From Euonymus europaeus (taxonomy: Eukaryota; Streptophyta; Magnoliopsida; Celastrales; Celastraceae), in the NCBI GenBank assembly GCA_963580455.1, contig OY756961.1, positions 17,279,001 through 17,343,000 of the forward strand: a stretch of 64,000 nucleotides of DNA, given 5' to 3'. Shown here piece after piece: positions 1 to 11,536 of this stretch (within the stretch, counting starts at the first letter, position 1; the number at the start of each line of letters is the position of its first letter). The notes beneath the pieces are model-generated. The model was not told where the DNA came from, ran no database searches, and saw nothing but the letters and a program-made list of their open reading frames with translations. Position numbers and translations under genes: made by a program.

Positions 1-540
1 GTTTAAGACTTTTAAGTTTTGGACCTTGATTTGGGTTTATGAATTTTCTTGGTTGGAATTTGGGCCACTTGGGTTTGGGTTTAAATTTGAGTTGCATCTT
101 TTGTTTATTTTTTATTATTTTTATCTTCCTTTATTTTTATTATCTTTAGAAAAAAAATTAAATCTAGACAAAAAACAGGTACTACAATTAGCTTCTTAGA
201 TTATGGCTTTTCACAATTCTTAATAAGTGTTTTCATGTGTTTTCAAATTCAACTCTCATATTTAATGCCTCTAAACAATCGACAAAAGGTGAAAAATGGC
301 TCATAGGTCAGATTGACCTTGGAACTTGATCCATCAATCTGAATCTTTCAATTTTCAAAGCATGGGAACTGCTACAACAAATTTTTAGGGTTTGAAATTT
401 CTTTTTTAATTTTATATATGTAAAGTGAGTGTTGAATTATTTTTCCATGACAGAAATGCTGATGGCAAACACAATTCAATAGAATTAAGTATTCTGAAAA
501 AGAAAACGAAAAAGAAAATAATGATGGACGTAGACATAGC
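1..540. repeat. Dispersed non-coding segment P, copy 1
   Basis: No gene is visible. Bases 1-48 and about 205-325 match 25729-25880 in direct orientation, with about 160 bp extra here. It belongs to the diverged segmental duplication that also links 1.6-5.9 kb with 21.8-30.4 kb. The short frames are not supported by codon structure or homology. Confidence 0.6.
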
Positions 541-1495
541 TGTTGGAAAATACGCACTAGCGGAAATGTTTTAAAAATAAGAAACACACATAGGAGTAAT
601 CGATAGAAAAATAGCTTTCAAAAATTTCTTGCCAATTATGGTGGACATGCATAATCTATAACTAAACTAATTGTGTAAAGATTACATACCTAGAGATCAC
701 TCTGAATTGATGTCTAATAATCTATATCGAAGGATGAAGTAAACCGGATTGATTCAAAGCTCAATCCCGCGGATCTTCCACCGTATGCACCAATTCACAA
801 ACTTGGATCAAGAGCGTGGACTTCTTACACCAAGAACCTGAAGTACAAAAATCAAAACTGTGGAGAAAATTAGAGAGTCGATTTCAACTGGAGTCTCAAC
901 GTTAGAAAAACAAAAACACACTAGTGTGTGTTTATATAGAGGTCGGCCAACTTAGGGTTTCCTAACCCTAGGTGGCCGGCCACACTCCTCTCCAATTAAG
1001 AACTCCAACCTTAATTAATGTAACGGCCCAACCCAGCCGCTACAACCCTCGGCTCCAAACTCGGCACCCCAGGTGCAACAACCCAAATCCAAGCCGGGCC
1101 CTTGGACCACTACCCCTAACCCATCACGTTAGCCCAGTCTCTGGCACCCTTCTGGCCCAGTACACTCCAAGTATACTAGTATAGTAAGTTCAAGCTGCAC
1201 CGCTTTCCGTAACCAAGATAGGCATACTGAAATACTATACTACAGTCCTGCCAACAGTTTGTCCAATTCCTTCTAAGCTGTGATCGTTTGCTTATATTCA
1301 ATAGGAACTTATGAATTGATCTTTTGTGTGTAAGCTAAACTCTACACACCAATTCATATACCATATAAAATAAAAGACGCTTATGCCAATATGTCATTTT
1401 TCATATATAAAGTGTTAAACATATTTTATTCCAAATAAATAAACCGAGTTTGAATATTACATAAAATAATGGTCTTTAGCATACTATCTCCATCA
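541..1495 (-). mobile_element. Solo LTR, probably Copia type
   Basis: On the plus strand the element starts TGTTGGAAAATACGC and ends ATCTCCATCA, giving TG...CA ends on either strand. It is flanked by ATAGC (536-540) and ATATC (1496-1500), a 5-bp target duplication with one mismatch. A TATA box on the minus strand (931-940) indicates that transcription would run leftwards. The minus-strand 3' end (...TTTCCGCTAGTGCG...) resembles plant Copia LTR ends, which is family knowledge and not proof. No internal domain lies next to it, so it reads as a solo LTR. Confidence 0.55.
931..940 (-). promoter_or_regulatory. TATA box of the solo LTR
   Basis: The minus strand reads TCTATATAAA, next to an ACACACTAGTGTGT inverted repeat. 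Its place inside the LTR fits a retrotransposon promoter. Confidence 0.45.
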
Positions 1496-1673
1496 ATATC
1501 AAGAACCAGTCTATAGAAAGGAAAAAAATAGACAGGGATGGAGGGTCTATGAATTAGGGTTCTTTCTTTTCCTTTCTTTTTTCTTTTATGTCACTTGCTC
1601 TTTCAAAACCGCTCGACTATAACAGCGGCTCTTTAAATTTGATAATTTTTTTAATTAAGTTTACTTCATCATT

Positions 1674-1994
1674 AAGGGTGACAAAATTCTTTTTCAATTC
1701 GAATGACCGATTTATCTGATCATAAATAAATTTAAGTTGGGACATCTATTATATATTTAAAATTTGAGTTTAAACACAAAAATTTTATCCAATTTGAAAT
1801 GGATTTATGGTCTAAACACAAAATTTTGTCAGATTTTATTGTCCGATCTTAACCCTTACTTAATTATTGTCCAATTTTTTCGTCTGGATTTAACTATTGT
1901 GGGTATGCTCAATTAAGTACGTTTGAAAATTTAAATCAATCTGAACATACAAATATCCTTGTTGTCCGGCCCAATATCGATTTTTGTCGCCCCT
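1674..1994. mobile_element. Short non-autonomous TIR element, hAT-like ends
   Basis: The ends are AGGGTGACAAAA (1675-1686) and, inverted, TAGGGGCGACAAAA (from 1994 back). Ends of the form TAGGGNTGNCAAA are typical of hAT elements. No clean 8-bp duplication was found, so the family is tentative. A 2.2-kb relative lies inverted at 26589-28817. The two align at both ends, and the long copy differs mainly by a tandem array. Flanking bases on both sides also match between copies, so the whole region was duplicated. Confidence 0.45.
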
Positions 1995-2010
1995 ACTTAC
2001 AATACACTCT

Positions 2011-2062
2011 TTTGTTTGGCATTTGATAATTTCTTGTTTGTTTGGCATTTGATAATTTCTTG
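2011..2062. repeat. Perfect 26-bp tandem duplication
   Basis: The unit that starts TTTGTTTGGCATTTGATAAT occurs twice, at 2011-2036 and 2037-2062, with no mismatch. The inverted paralogue near 26560-26580 carries one copy, so this is a recent local slip. The rest of 1995-2390 holds no gene. Confidence 0.9.
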
Positions 2063-2390
2063 AATTAATTAATTTTGCGTTTAAACCTCTCTCTTTTTTG
2101 CTGGTTAAAAAATAATTTTTTAATTAACTATACCTTAAAAGTTAAAATTCTCTATCTTAAAATTTGTGAAAATTGGAATTTTAAACCGGTCAATAAAACT
2201 GAACAAATATAATACCCATTTATATGTTCATTTAATGATAAAATAAAAAATTTAACAACCCAAAATTTGCTCTGTTGATTTAGATGTGATTAGAGGAGGA
2301 CGCTCAAGGCCATGTTTACTTTGGGCTCGACCTGTGTTTTTTAAGAGAAGTTAAACCAAAAATAGAGTATTTATCAAATTTCATACCACC

Positions 2391-3180
2391 GAGTTATTGA
2401 TAATTCTTAACAGGGATTAGCTCAAGATTTTCTGGGTGTTTATCATAATGGAGAGTTATAAAGGCATAATTAATTTTCAAAAAATTAGTAAAATATTTTC
2501 TTACAATTTAAAGAGCTCCAAGAATACACCGGCTCTTTATTGTTTTTTCTGATTTGATTAATGTATCATATACATATCTCAATTACTTGTCGTCATGCAT
2601 CATTATGCATCTTTTATATGTATTCAGAGTCAATTTCCGTAAATAAGGACAGTGAGTGGAACATGTAAAACTCACGGTTGTCCACACTTTTTTTTTATCT
2701 TATCTAGCAATTTGTTCAACTAAGTTGATAATTGTCTTAACAAAGGACCATTTATAACTTTAATTTACGTCTTATTGCAGTTAGAAGATCATTCCTGAAA
2801 GGGTTATGGAATATATTTTGCATGCATACTGCAATCTAAAGCAGACCAAAAAAAATAAAATAAAATGCTTTTAGAAGATACAAACAACTTATTGAATTCA
2901 TCCAAGTAACATGGACCCGTACAACAAGGACATTTTGTGGAAGAGACAAAATTTTGTACCCATTACACTATATGATAAGTTTGTACACTACACTACATTA
3001 AATTTTAGGCAATCTCACCTTATTTTGCAAGTTTTAATTTCACAAGTTTCAACCCCACTTAGAATATTAACTTTGATGGACGATTGTGTTATCCTATATT
3101 TTGTTTAGCCATACTGACCTAATGAAATATTGCTGCGTTTGTTTAGTTAAGGGTATGTCTAATAGAATAAAAACTGGTGT
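2391..3180 (+). repeat. Dispersed repeat R, copy 1
   Basis: This non-coding repeat includes the strings AGAATACACCGGCTCTTTAT and ACTTGTCGTCATGCATCATT. It recurs at 21781-22850 and 22855-23480 in the same orientation, and in part, inverted, at 49083-49222. No open frame is conserved between copies. It may be the remnant of an unclassified element. Confidence 0.7.
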
Positions 3181-3299
3181 AAAGAGTAATGTTTGAGTAT
3201 GTCTAACAAAGTATAAGTTGTACAAATGCTCAACCAAATGGTAATCTCAGACCATTAACACAGGTGAAGATATATCATGGGTTCACTAGAAATCTACAT

Positions 3300-3633
3300 T
3301 GAAACTATTATAATCGGATAAGATTTTAACAAATCAAATTATCCAAACCACACACACACAAAGATATATATAAATACAAAATTTTCAATCATCGTCCACT
3401 TTAACAAATTATAGTAACAATTTATAATCTCCAAATTTAGCGTATCAATTATGATCCTTATGACTATATGTATATGTAATAAGCATCCGCAACTGTGTAT
3501 AAAGTTCACCGTAATTCAGAATACAATTTTCGGCACTATAAGGCAGACAATTGAAACCGATTTTGCACACTTTCAAATTAGTCACCACACCACATGCATT
3601 CAATTTTGTGATCAATACCTTATAGTAATTTGG
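3300..3633 (+). repeat. Dispersed segment S, copy 1, left part
   Basis: Matches 29745-30115. It ends in GTAATTTGG (3625-3633), the left target duplication of the Mutator-like element that splits this segment. The paralogue near 30112 has the site unfilled. Confidence 0.8.
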
Positions 3634-3818
3634 GGGATGGGGGGAGCTGGAATGGAGTAGCTGAAATTAAGTGAAATTAATTAAATCTCAGTCATTCAAC
3701 TAATATGATGGTTGAGATTTAATAGTCTCATTTGACTACTACCCACCACGCCTATTACCTTCATCTCTGCCAATCGCACTGCTGGTACCGCCCCCAACAT
3801 AGCACTATTGATCAATGT

Positions 3819-3840
3819 TCTCTCTCTCTCTCTCTCTCTC
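3819..3840. repeat. (TC)11 microsatellite
   Basis: Uninterrupted TC dinucleotide run inside the Mutator-like element, followed by CCCC. Confidence 0.95.
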
Positions 3841-3915
3841 CCCACTGGTATTGTTGATCAAATCAAAGACTCAAATTGAGCCTATGTAAAAACGGTGAAA
3901 GCAAATGGTTTTGGA

Positions 3916-4131
3916 CTACATGAAGGGTCGTTCAAGTTGTTCCTCTTCATAGCCTTCATTGTTCAAACGCAAATCGAAACCCAGATTTGAATCGGAACCC
4001 GTTCGTGTGATTGACCCAGAAGGAAGAGTACCTAATCGTGGTCGTCTTCCATTAGGAGAATGGTCGGGTCGTTGCCGTTGTTGATCGATGATAGTGGCCG
4101 CCGTCGTCCTTGCTGGTGAAGAGAGGAGCAA
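3916..4131 (-). other. Possible captured coding fragment inside the MULE
   Basis: A 71-codon minus-strand frame lies between the TIRs. It is richer in G+C than its surroundings and has coding-like composition (Arg, Pro, Ser and acidic residues; it ends ...EEEQLERPFM). Mutator-like elements often carry host gene fragments (Pack-MULEs). I do not recognise the protein. A chance frame in GC-rich DNA is equally possible. Confidence 0.25.
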
Positions 4132-4301
4132 TTTTGGAAGGAGACCAATTAAGAGGAGATGGAAGGGTAGACTAACTTGTGAATTGTGTATTTTAAATTT
4201 GTGGATAGTCTATTAAATCTCAACCATCATATTAGTTGAATGGTTGGGATTTAATTAATTCCACTTAATTTCACCCACCCTATTCCAGCTCCCCCCATCC
4301 C

Positions 4302-4592
4302 GTAATTTGGAATCACCAAAAATTGAGAAACGTTTCACAGCTATGCATGTCAGATCCTTTCGGCTTTGCAAGACTGCCACCTGGACATCTTTATTTAGTT
4401 TTTGAATTTTTGCTTTATTTTAAACCTGATAAATAAATTTAAAAAACGCTTCAGCTTATCCCACTCTTCGTTCCCCTCTTCTTCACTTTCGTATTTAAGG
4501 GAACTCAAGTGCTGGTGTGGCTTTATGTATCTCACACAAATCAAATTTCATTTATGCATCTACTCAAAATAAGTAACATAAAGGTTGAAAGA
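4302..4592 (+). repeat. Dispersed segment S, copy 1, middle part
   Basis: Continues the match to copy 2 (30105-30375) after the MULE. It ends in AAAGA (4588-4592), the left target duplication of the next solo LTR. Confidence 0.8.
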
Positions 4593-5817
4593 TGTTAGGT
4601 GCAAAATGCACCTATATTTTTCTGGTCTTTAAATGTCTAAATTGGTGAATTTATAAGTTCAACGTACTGCCCAAATATATGTTTACATGTCAGGTATTGA
4701 TGTTTGCAAAATAGCTGTTTTGGAAAAAATTTGCGACCTTTTTATGGTTGCGAATCTGGGCAGGAAAATGTCGTCAGTTAATTTGCGTACGTGGCAAGAA
4801 GGGCTTACTAGTCTAAGTGAGATCTTTTCTAGGGAGCCCAAAAGAATATAACTTACTAAAAATAGACAGAAAGGAGGACTAGACCAGAGGAAAAAGAAAA
4901 GTAAAAAGCAAAGAAGAGGAAAGGGACGTGCGACCAGCAAAGAGCAAGAGGAAGATCCAACTCTATTCCTTCCTTCAATCTGGTTTATTGGGTTTTCATT
5001 CATATTTAGATATGTCTATTTGTAACTAAACTATTACTTAGCTTGGGATTGGATGAGTTCTTTTGCTTAAGCTTTGTTGCAAGATTCCATGGATGATTAC
5101 ACTAGGTTAACTCAAGAATCTCTAAATTAATTGTTTAAATCTTATTGATGTGAATGTTTGATCAGCTTCATGTTATATAGGAATTGTTAGTTAGGCATAA
5201 TCGGCTGACCATAACCCGATCCTTAACAAGTAACAAAACTCTGTATTAAATCAAGATTTGAGGTTTGTGAACACAATTAATTAGGTAATACACTATTGCT
5301 TAAGATTGTGTGTTTGTCGACTTTCTCGTTCATATGTTTATTTTAGGAAATTCTTAGGGTACACTAACCAAGATTCCTTTGATAAAAAACGATTTTGGGC
5401 TGGACCAAAGCCAAGATCATTGCTTATGAAAGTTAGAATTAGGATAGCCGGACCAAGGTCTCTTGATTAACAACATTAATCCTTTAAATTGTGTGATTGC
5501 ATGGTGGAATCGTGTGGTTGAGTGGAAGTAGAAGAACAAATTCAATCCAAGTTAATCCCATATTTATTAACATACATAAGTTAAGCTCTTTTGCATTGAT
5601 TTACATCCTTTTTAGCCACTTCTATTCATCATTTACAATCTGGTTTTTCTGCACTTTAATTTAATTTTTGATATAAAGTTTGTTTGGTAATTGAGCAGTC
5701 TCTATGGATACGATTCCATTCGCTTTTATATTATTCACGACACGTACACTTGCGGATAGGATAAGACCCGTCTTTATTTTATATTGCAAGTTTACTTGCT
5801 ATATTTTATATCGACCA
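4593..5817 (+). mobile_element. Solo LTR with 5-bp target duplication
   Basis: The LTR starts TGTTAGGTGCAAAATGCACC, a self-complementary 5' end, and ends ...TATCGACCA. It is flanked by a perfect AAAGA on both sides (4588-4592 and 5818-5822). In copy 2 the same sequence is uninterrupted near 30368-30378, so the empty site is visible. A conserved stretch near the 3' end (CTCTATGGATACGATTCC) is also present in the solo LTR at 23985-25337, and both share the palindromic start. This suggests one Ty3/Gypsy lineage; a Tat/Ogre/Athila-type assignment is inference. Confidence 0.88.
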
Positions 5818-5984
5818 AAAGATCACATCAATAGGGCGTGAGAATCGAAGCAATTGTAGATCTAAATAGCCGTTTTCTCCTCCCTTGAAAACATAGCAAT
5901 AATTATAAAGATTAGGAATTCAAACAAGATAATGCTCAATCTGAATGTGAAGGGAAAACCGAATGAGAGATTTACGGTTCTAAG
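5818..5984 (+). repeat. Dispersed segment S, copy 1, right part, and Copia flank
   Basis: Bases 5823-5870 match 30378-30425. The remainder to 5979 is unassigned. CTAAG at 5980-5984 is the left target duplication of the Copia element. Confidence 0.6.
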
Positions 5985-7556
5985 TGTTAGATATATGTCC
6001 TGTACAGCCAATTTATACAGTTGTATTTGGAACGTATATATTAATAGTACTATATTAACTTGATTAAATAAATGGCAGATTTATATATTTGATATTTCTA
6101 TTTACTAGTTATGTTAAATATGTCCGTGGATATTTGTTAGAGACCTCATTCTGAAGAGTTGAGAATATGAGTCACGAGTGATCTCTAATATGAATATCTT
6201 AAATTGAGTTTCTGATCGTAAAATTATTAGTTGGACAATAATAATTCAGAAGATCGGCATACTATTTGTTTCCTATGATGATAGGATTGTGAGTCTCATG
6301 CAATCTAATATGAGATATTAAAACAAACAATATCGAATATTTATTGTTGAATAAATATTTCGAACATGACTTGCTAAATAATGAATCACATGGAGGTTTA
6401 TTTCCTTGTCAATGATTTATTATTTATTTACGATTGTGTAAATAATCCTTAGACCTGAGATGACATGGTAAGTCTTGTATATGAGTGATTGAATTTTGTC
6501 AATGTTAGAAATATTTATTCATTGAATAAATATTAACATTCGATGGATTCAATTAGTTATGTATGAAGACTTGTGTGCAGTCAACAAGGGATTCATCACC
6601 TCAAAATAAACGAGGAGAATATCCTATGCGATCTGGATATTTATTGACATATAAAATCCTTGGCCGAGGTGAATGATTAAATGAAAATGTTGTTTTCACT
6701 AATTATTCATTTGTCAATAAATTATTGGATTTGACATATAATTGAGTTAGTGGATTTGACGGATATCCATGATCCTCACTCAATTGGGATATTGCACAGT
6801 GGAATGATTCAATTACACGATAGTCGTAATTAAAGGTTCATATGAAAGTATTCATCACTGATTGAGTAGTCACGATATGCTGCTAGGTGTCACTTGTGAT
6901 TTATAAGAAATGATTAAAATGTGTCTTAATTAATATCAAAAAGTTTGATATTACTCTTATTGTCAACGGTAATGAACCTAGAAAGTCACACGTAAAAGAA
7001 TCACGAAAATTTGTTTAAACTAAGGTTATTAAGAGAACTGTGTGGATTCGATAATTTTCATGAGATAAAAATAATCAAATTATTAATTAAATAAGGTTTA
7101 TTGTAAACCGAGTTGGATCTGATTGATTAATTGACAATGCTAGCACATGATAAATTAATCAATATAAAAATCATATTTAATTAATGTTGCAAAAGGTGGT
7201 TGCCGACACCTTATTTTGCCAATATAATGACAATTCATTTTGAATGAATTGTGTTGGATATACAATATACAAAAGATATTGCAAAACTTCAATTCAATTC
7301 AATGAATTGAATTTTCTCGATCTAACTAAATAGTTTCTCAAAAGAGAAAATTTCTATATTTAGAAATTTTTTCATATTTGGGTGTGTGACATCATAAGTG
7401 ATTTAAGTAATCTTGGTTTTTGTGATTCCGGTGGATGGACTAGAGACTCCATATTATCGGAGATCAACCGACTGGATGGATTTTGATCAAGCACGCTTCA
7501 AGAGGTAAAACTTTTGTTTCTTCCACTGTGCGTATTTTGTATATCATTTGCTAACA
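5985..7556 (+). repeat. Copia 5' LTR
   Basis: 1572 bp, starts TGTTAGATATATGTCC, ends TTTGCTAACA. Compared with the 3' LTR it retains about 80 bp (near 6262-6345) that the 3' copy has lost, plus scattered substitutions. The insertion is therefore not recent. Confidence 0.95.
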
Positions 7557-7557
7557 G

Positions 7558-7571
7558 TGGTATCGGAGGCA
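7558..7571 (+). promoter_or_regulatory. Primer-binding site (initiator tRNA-Met type)
   Basis: TGGTATCGGAGGCA lies one base after the LTR. It is close to the TGGTATCAGAGC complement of the plant initiator-Met tRNA 3' end, with an internal mismatch. The leader 7572-8618 contains no gene. Confidence 0.75.
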
Positions 7572-8618
7572 TTATGCTTCGTTATACGTATCAAAAATTT
7601 GATTTTGATAAGAATCCTGATTTTATAAAATTGGTTGTTTGAACTGATTTTATTTGAAGAAAAATGTTTTGTTCATCTAGGTTATATATCTACGGTTATA
7701 ATCTTTGCTAGATCTGAAATGATCTATACTGGTTTTATATGACATGATCTGTATTGAGTGTCACACTGTCAAGAGAGTTGGCTTCGAATTCTTACAGATC
7801 GAGATAAGAAGGTGTCCGATGTGTTAGTTGATTTTGGTTGAAAATCGAATCAAGCTTAGGATTACGGATCTTGATTTTTTGGCAGCTATAGCTGCTAGTC
7901 TTCTCTTTGGATTCAACAGTTGGGTCTAGCATTGATCTTCGCCACTTGATCTCACTGTAAATGTTGCAGATCCACACGGGTCAAAAGCGTCGAAAATTTG
8001 AAGTAGCCGAAAACATCAAAGGTTGGCGCAGATTAATTTATGAAATTATATCATGGCTTTCCACTATATAAAGCTTTGGAAAATTTTATGATTATGTATA
8101 ATCGATCATGAAGAAATCATGGGGATAATACAATAAGTCATAAGAGATGTTTCCAATACTTTATTAAGCATGAGATGTTATAAAATATAAAAATATATTG
8201 GTGTCCAAGAAACTAGTAAAGGTGAAGATGCTGATATTCGAATTTTTATATTTATTGGATAGTGGGTTAAACTTAACTATGTATAATAGGCCAAGAAACC
8301 AAGAAACCAGGAAATGTGAGGTTCTGCATACTAGGAGCCAAAGTAAAATGATTGAATCATGTATGAGATACATTGAACAAGAGTTGTTCACTTATTGATT
8401 TAAATATTCCAAGAAACGACTAAACGTGAGGAATACAAAAAATTAATAAGAACTCATCACTCACTAGAAATTCTAATATGGATTTCCATTACTCAAATAG
8501 GGATGTATGAGTTACGAAAAATTAGTGGGAGGTACCAAATATATTTAAAGGCAAAAATTTATTTGGATAATATAGACTATTGTTAATAATCTTTACTTAT
8601 TTTCTGCAGCACACGACT

Positions 8619-9463
8619 ATGACTCAATCCAACCCACTTGCATGCATTTTGGATGCTAACCGACTTATTGGGCCGAACTTTGTTGACTGGCAGAGAAATT
8701 TGAGAATAGTTCTCAATTTCGAAAACATTGGCTATGTCCTTGACAAACCTGTTCCAATATCCTTACCTGAAGGATCCATTGAGGAGGAAAAGACTAGTAT
8801 GAAAGGTGGCAGGAGCATGATTTGATAGCCAGAATATATATTCTGGCTTCAATGACAAATGAGCTTCAAAAACAACATGAGAATTATGTTAGTGCTCGAG
8901 ATATGATTCTTCATCTGAAAGAGTTATATAGAGAGCAAAGCAGGACAGCCAGATATGATATATCTAAGGAATTGTTCCGAAAGAGAGTGGCTAAAAGTGC
9001 TACTGTGAAAGATCATGTTCTCAAGATGATCAATTTGATTGAACAACTAGAGAATTTAGATTTTCTCATGGATTGCAACTTACATACTGATTTGATTTTA
9101 CAGTCCCTGCCTGATTCCTTCTCACCGTTCATTGTGAATTTTCACATGAACAAAATTGAGTGTACCTTAGTAGAACTTCTGAATATGCTAGGTACAACTC
9201 AAGCGGACATGAAGGGAAAGACAGTTGAGAAGGCTCTTGTGGCTTCTTCATCTTCTAAGAAGAAGAACAACAACAAGAAAGCTTATACTTCTGGATCTTC
9301 TAAAAAGATTTCCAAAAAGAAATCTAAGGACAAGATGCCAGCAGCAGATAAAGGAAAATGTTTCTTCTGTCAGAAGGATGAGCACTGGAAAAGGAAATCG
9401 TTCCGAATATCTCAAGTACTTGAAAGTCAAGGAAAAGTAGACACCTTTGGAAGGTATGTCTGA
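8619..9463 (+). pseudogene. Copia gag, frameshifted
   Basis: The frame starts at the ATG at 8619 (MTQSNPLACILDANRLIGPN). This is the usual Copia gag opening, with a tryptophan-containing core (VDWQRNLRIVLNFENIGYVL). It shifts frame by one base near 8795 and continues as a UBN2-type gag domain (ARIYILASMTNELQKQHENY). A lysine-rich stretch precedes a CCHC knuckle at about 9358 (CFFCQKDEHWKRKS). The last cysteine of the knuckle is replaced by serine, so RNA binding is probably lost. Gag would package the element's RNA into virus-like particles. Confidence 0.9.
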
Positions 9464-9559
9464 CTTTTGTAAACTTGAGAATATCGTTTCCATTTATTCA
9501 TCATCTACTTCATCGATCATAATGTGATAAATAATGCTAATGAATCACCTATATGTAAT

Positions 9560-11470
9560 TTTAAATATTTGTGGCATTTTTTATTAGGTCATATTGCAGA
9601 AAAAAAGACTTAACAAGTTGATAAAAAAGGGTTTAATAAAATCCTTGGATTTAGAATCCTATTCTACTTGTGAGTCCTGTATTCAGGGCAAAATGACCAA
9701 ATCACCTTTTGTTAGACAAAATCAAAGATGTACAAAAGTTTTAGAATTAATACATTCAGATGTATGTGAGCATTTTAATCAAATGGCTAGAGGTGGTTAT
9801 TTCTACTTCATTACTTTTACTGATGATAATTCATGGTATGGGTATGTGTACTTAATGAAGTACAAGCATGAATCTTTTGAAAAGTTCAAAGAATTCAAAG
9901 CTGAAGTAGAAAATCAAACTGGAAAAAGTATTAAAGCTCTTCAATCAGATCGAGGTGGTGAATACTTAAGTCAGGAGTTTGAAATGTTCCTAAAGGAACA
10001 TGGCATTGTTTCACAATTGACTCTTCCAGGAACACCACAGATGAATGGTGTATTTGAAAGGAGAAACCGTACTTTGTTAGACATGGTACGTTCAATAATG
10101 AGTTATACAGATTTACCCATTTCATTATGGGGTTTCTGTCTTCTTACTGCAACTTATTTGCTGAACAAAATTCCTTCTAAATCTGTTCCTAAGACACCTT
10201 ATGAGATATGGGTTGGTAGGGCTCCAAGTCTTAAACATGTTAGGATTTGGGATTGTCCAGCACACATCAAAAAGCTGCAAACAGATAAATTGGAGGCCAG
10301 ATCTGAACAAGGAAGATTTGTTGGATATCCAATGGAAACTTTAGGATACTATTTCTATATTCCCACTGATCAGAAAATAGTGATTAGTAGAGATGCCATT
10401 TTTCTGGAAAAATAGTTTATTCAGAATAAAGATATTGAGAAAAGGATAGAACTTGAGGAAGTATCTGATATTCCACAATATGATCAAAATCATATTCAAG
10501 AATCCAATGGTGCAAGAACTATCATCACACAAACTCCTAGAAAATCTAGTAGAGTTATCCGTCTACCAGCACGGTATAACTTACTACATGATATAGAAGA
10601 GTTGTTTGTTCATGGAGATGTAGATCATGGTGATGATCCCACTAGTTATGAAGAAGCAATATCAGATATTGACTCTTCAAAATGGCTTGAAGCTATGAAA
10701 TCCGAAATGAATTCAATGTATTCAAATCAAGTTTGGGATCCTGTGGACTCTCTTGAAGGTATTGTACCTATAGGATGCAAATGGGTCTACAAGAGGAAAA
10801 TTGGTTTGGACGGCAAGGTAGAGACCTGGAAAACAAGACTTGTTGCAAAATGATATACTCAAAGACAAGGAATTGACTATGAGGAAACCTTTTCACCAGT
10901 TGCTATTTTGAAGTCTATCAGGATTTTATTAATCATAGCTGCACACTATGATTATGAAATATGGCAGTTGGATGTCAAAACTACATTCCTTAATGAAAAC
11001 ATTGAGGAAGATAACTATATGGAACAACCTAAGGGTTTTGAATCCAAAGGTGGAAAACAAAAGGTGTTCAAGCTTGAGAGATCCCTCTATGGTCTTAAGC
11101 AAGCTTCCAGGAGTTGGAACATTCGTTTTAATGAAGTAATCAAATCGTTTGGTTTCATTAAAAATGTGGATGACCCTTATGTTTACAAGAAGGTTAGTGG
11201 GAGTGCTAACACATTCCTAGTCTTGTATGTTGATGACATTCTCCTATTTGGAATAATGACTTCAGTTAAAGCATGATTGTCAAAATCTTTCTCCATGAAA
11301 GATTTGGGAGAAGTAGCCTATATTCTGGGAATTAGAATGTATAGAGATAGATCTAAAACAATTGTATGGTTTTCTTAAGCTGTGTTATTGAAATAATTCA
11401 ATGTGCAAGAAAATAGCATCAACACAAAACATTGCTGATCCATTAACTAAAGCACTAACTGTCAGCAATT
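9560..11470 (+). pseudogene. Copia pol remnant: integrase and reverse transcriptase
   Basis: A gag-pre-integrase end (GHIAE) leads, with a one-base shift in an A-run, into an integrase core. Its catalytic region is recognisable by HSDVC, SDRGGEY and the GVFERRNRT segment. From 9594 to 11276 everything is in one frame, broken by three nonsense codons: TAG 10413-10415, TGA 10851-10853 and TGA 11274-11276. Reverse transcriptase motifs are LDVKTTFLN, the LERSLYGLKQA segment, and an intact YVDD at 11226-11237. RNase H is reduced to a short tail (ADPLTKAL, about 11437-11460). The protease is absent. Confidence 0.93.
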
Positions 11471-11521
11471 AGACCGTCATCTAGAGAAGATGGGTATGAG
11501 ATACCATAGCGATTGGCTTTA

Positions 11522-11536
11522 GGACAAGTGAGAGAT
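11522..11536 (+). promoter_or_regulatory. Copia polypurine tract
   Basis: GGACAAGTGAGAGAT directly precedes the 3' LTR. A purine-rich primer for plus-strand synthesis is expected exactly there. Confidence 0.65.

Larger units (their letters stand above)
3634..4301. mobile_element. Non-autonomous Mutator-like element (possible Pack-MULE)
   Basis: Terminal inverted repeats of about 95 bp (3634-3728 and 4207-4301) start GGGATGGGGGGAGCTGGAAT on each side. The element is flanked by a perfect 9-bp duplication GTAATTTGG (3625-3633 and 4302-4310). A 9-bp duplication with long TIRs is the hallmark of the Mutator superfamily. The paralogous segment at about 30105-30120 shows the empty site with a single GTAATTTGG, which confirms the boundaries. 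The 668-bp element has no transposase. It holds a (TC)11 run and a GC-richer middle with a minus-strand frame. Confidence 0.88.

Noticed and set aside
4683..5003. Minus-strand 106-codon frame as a gene
   Set aside because: It lies inside the solo LTR with exact target duplications, and the translation is low-complexity Phe/Leu/Ser.
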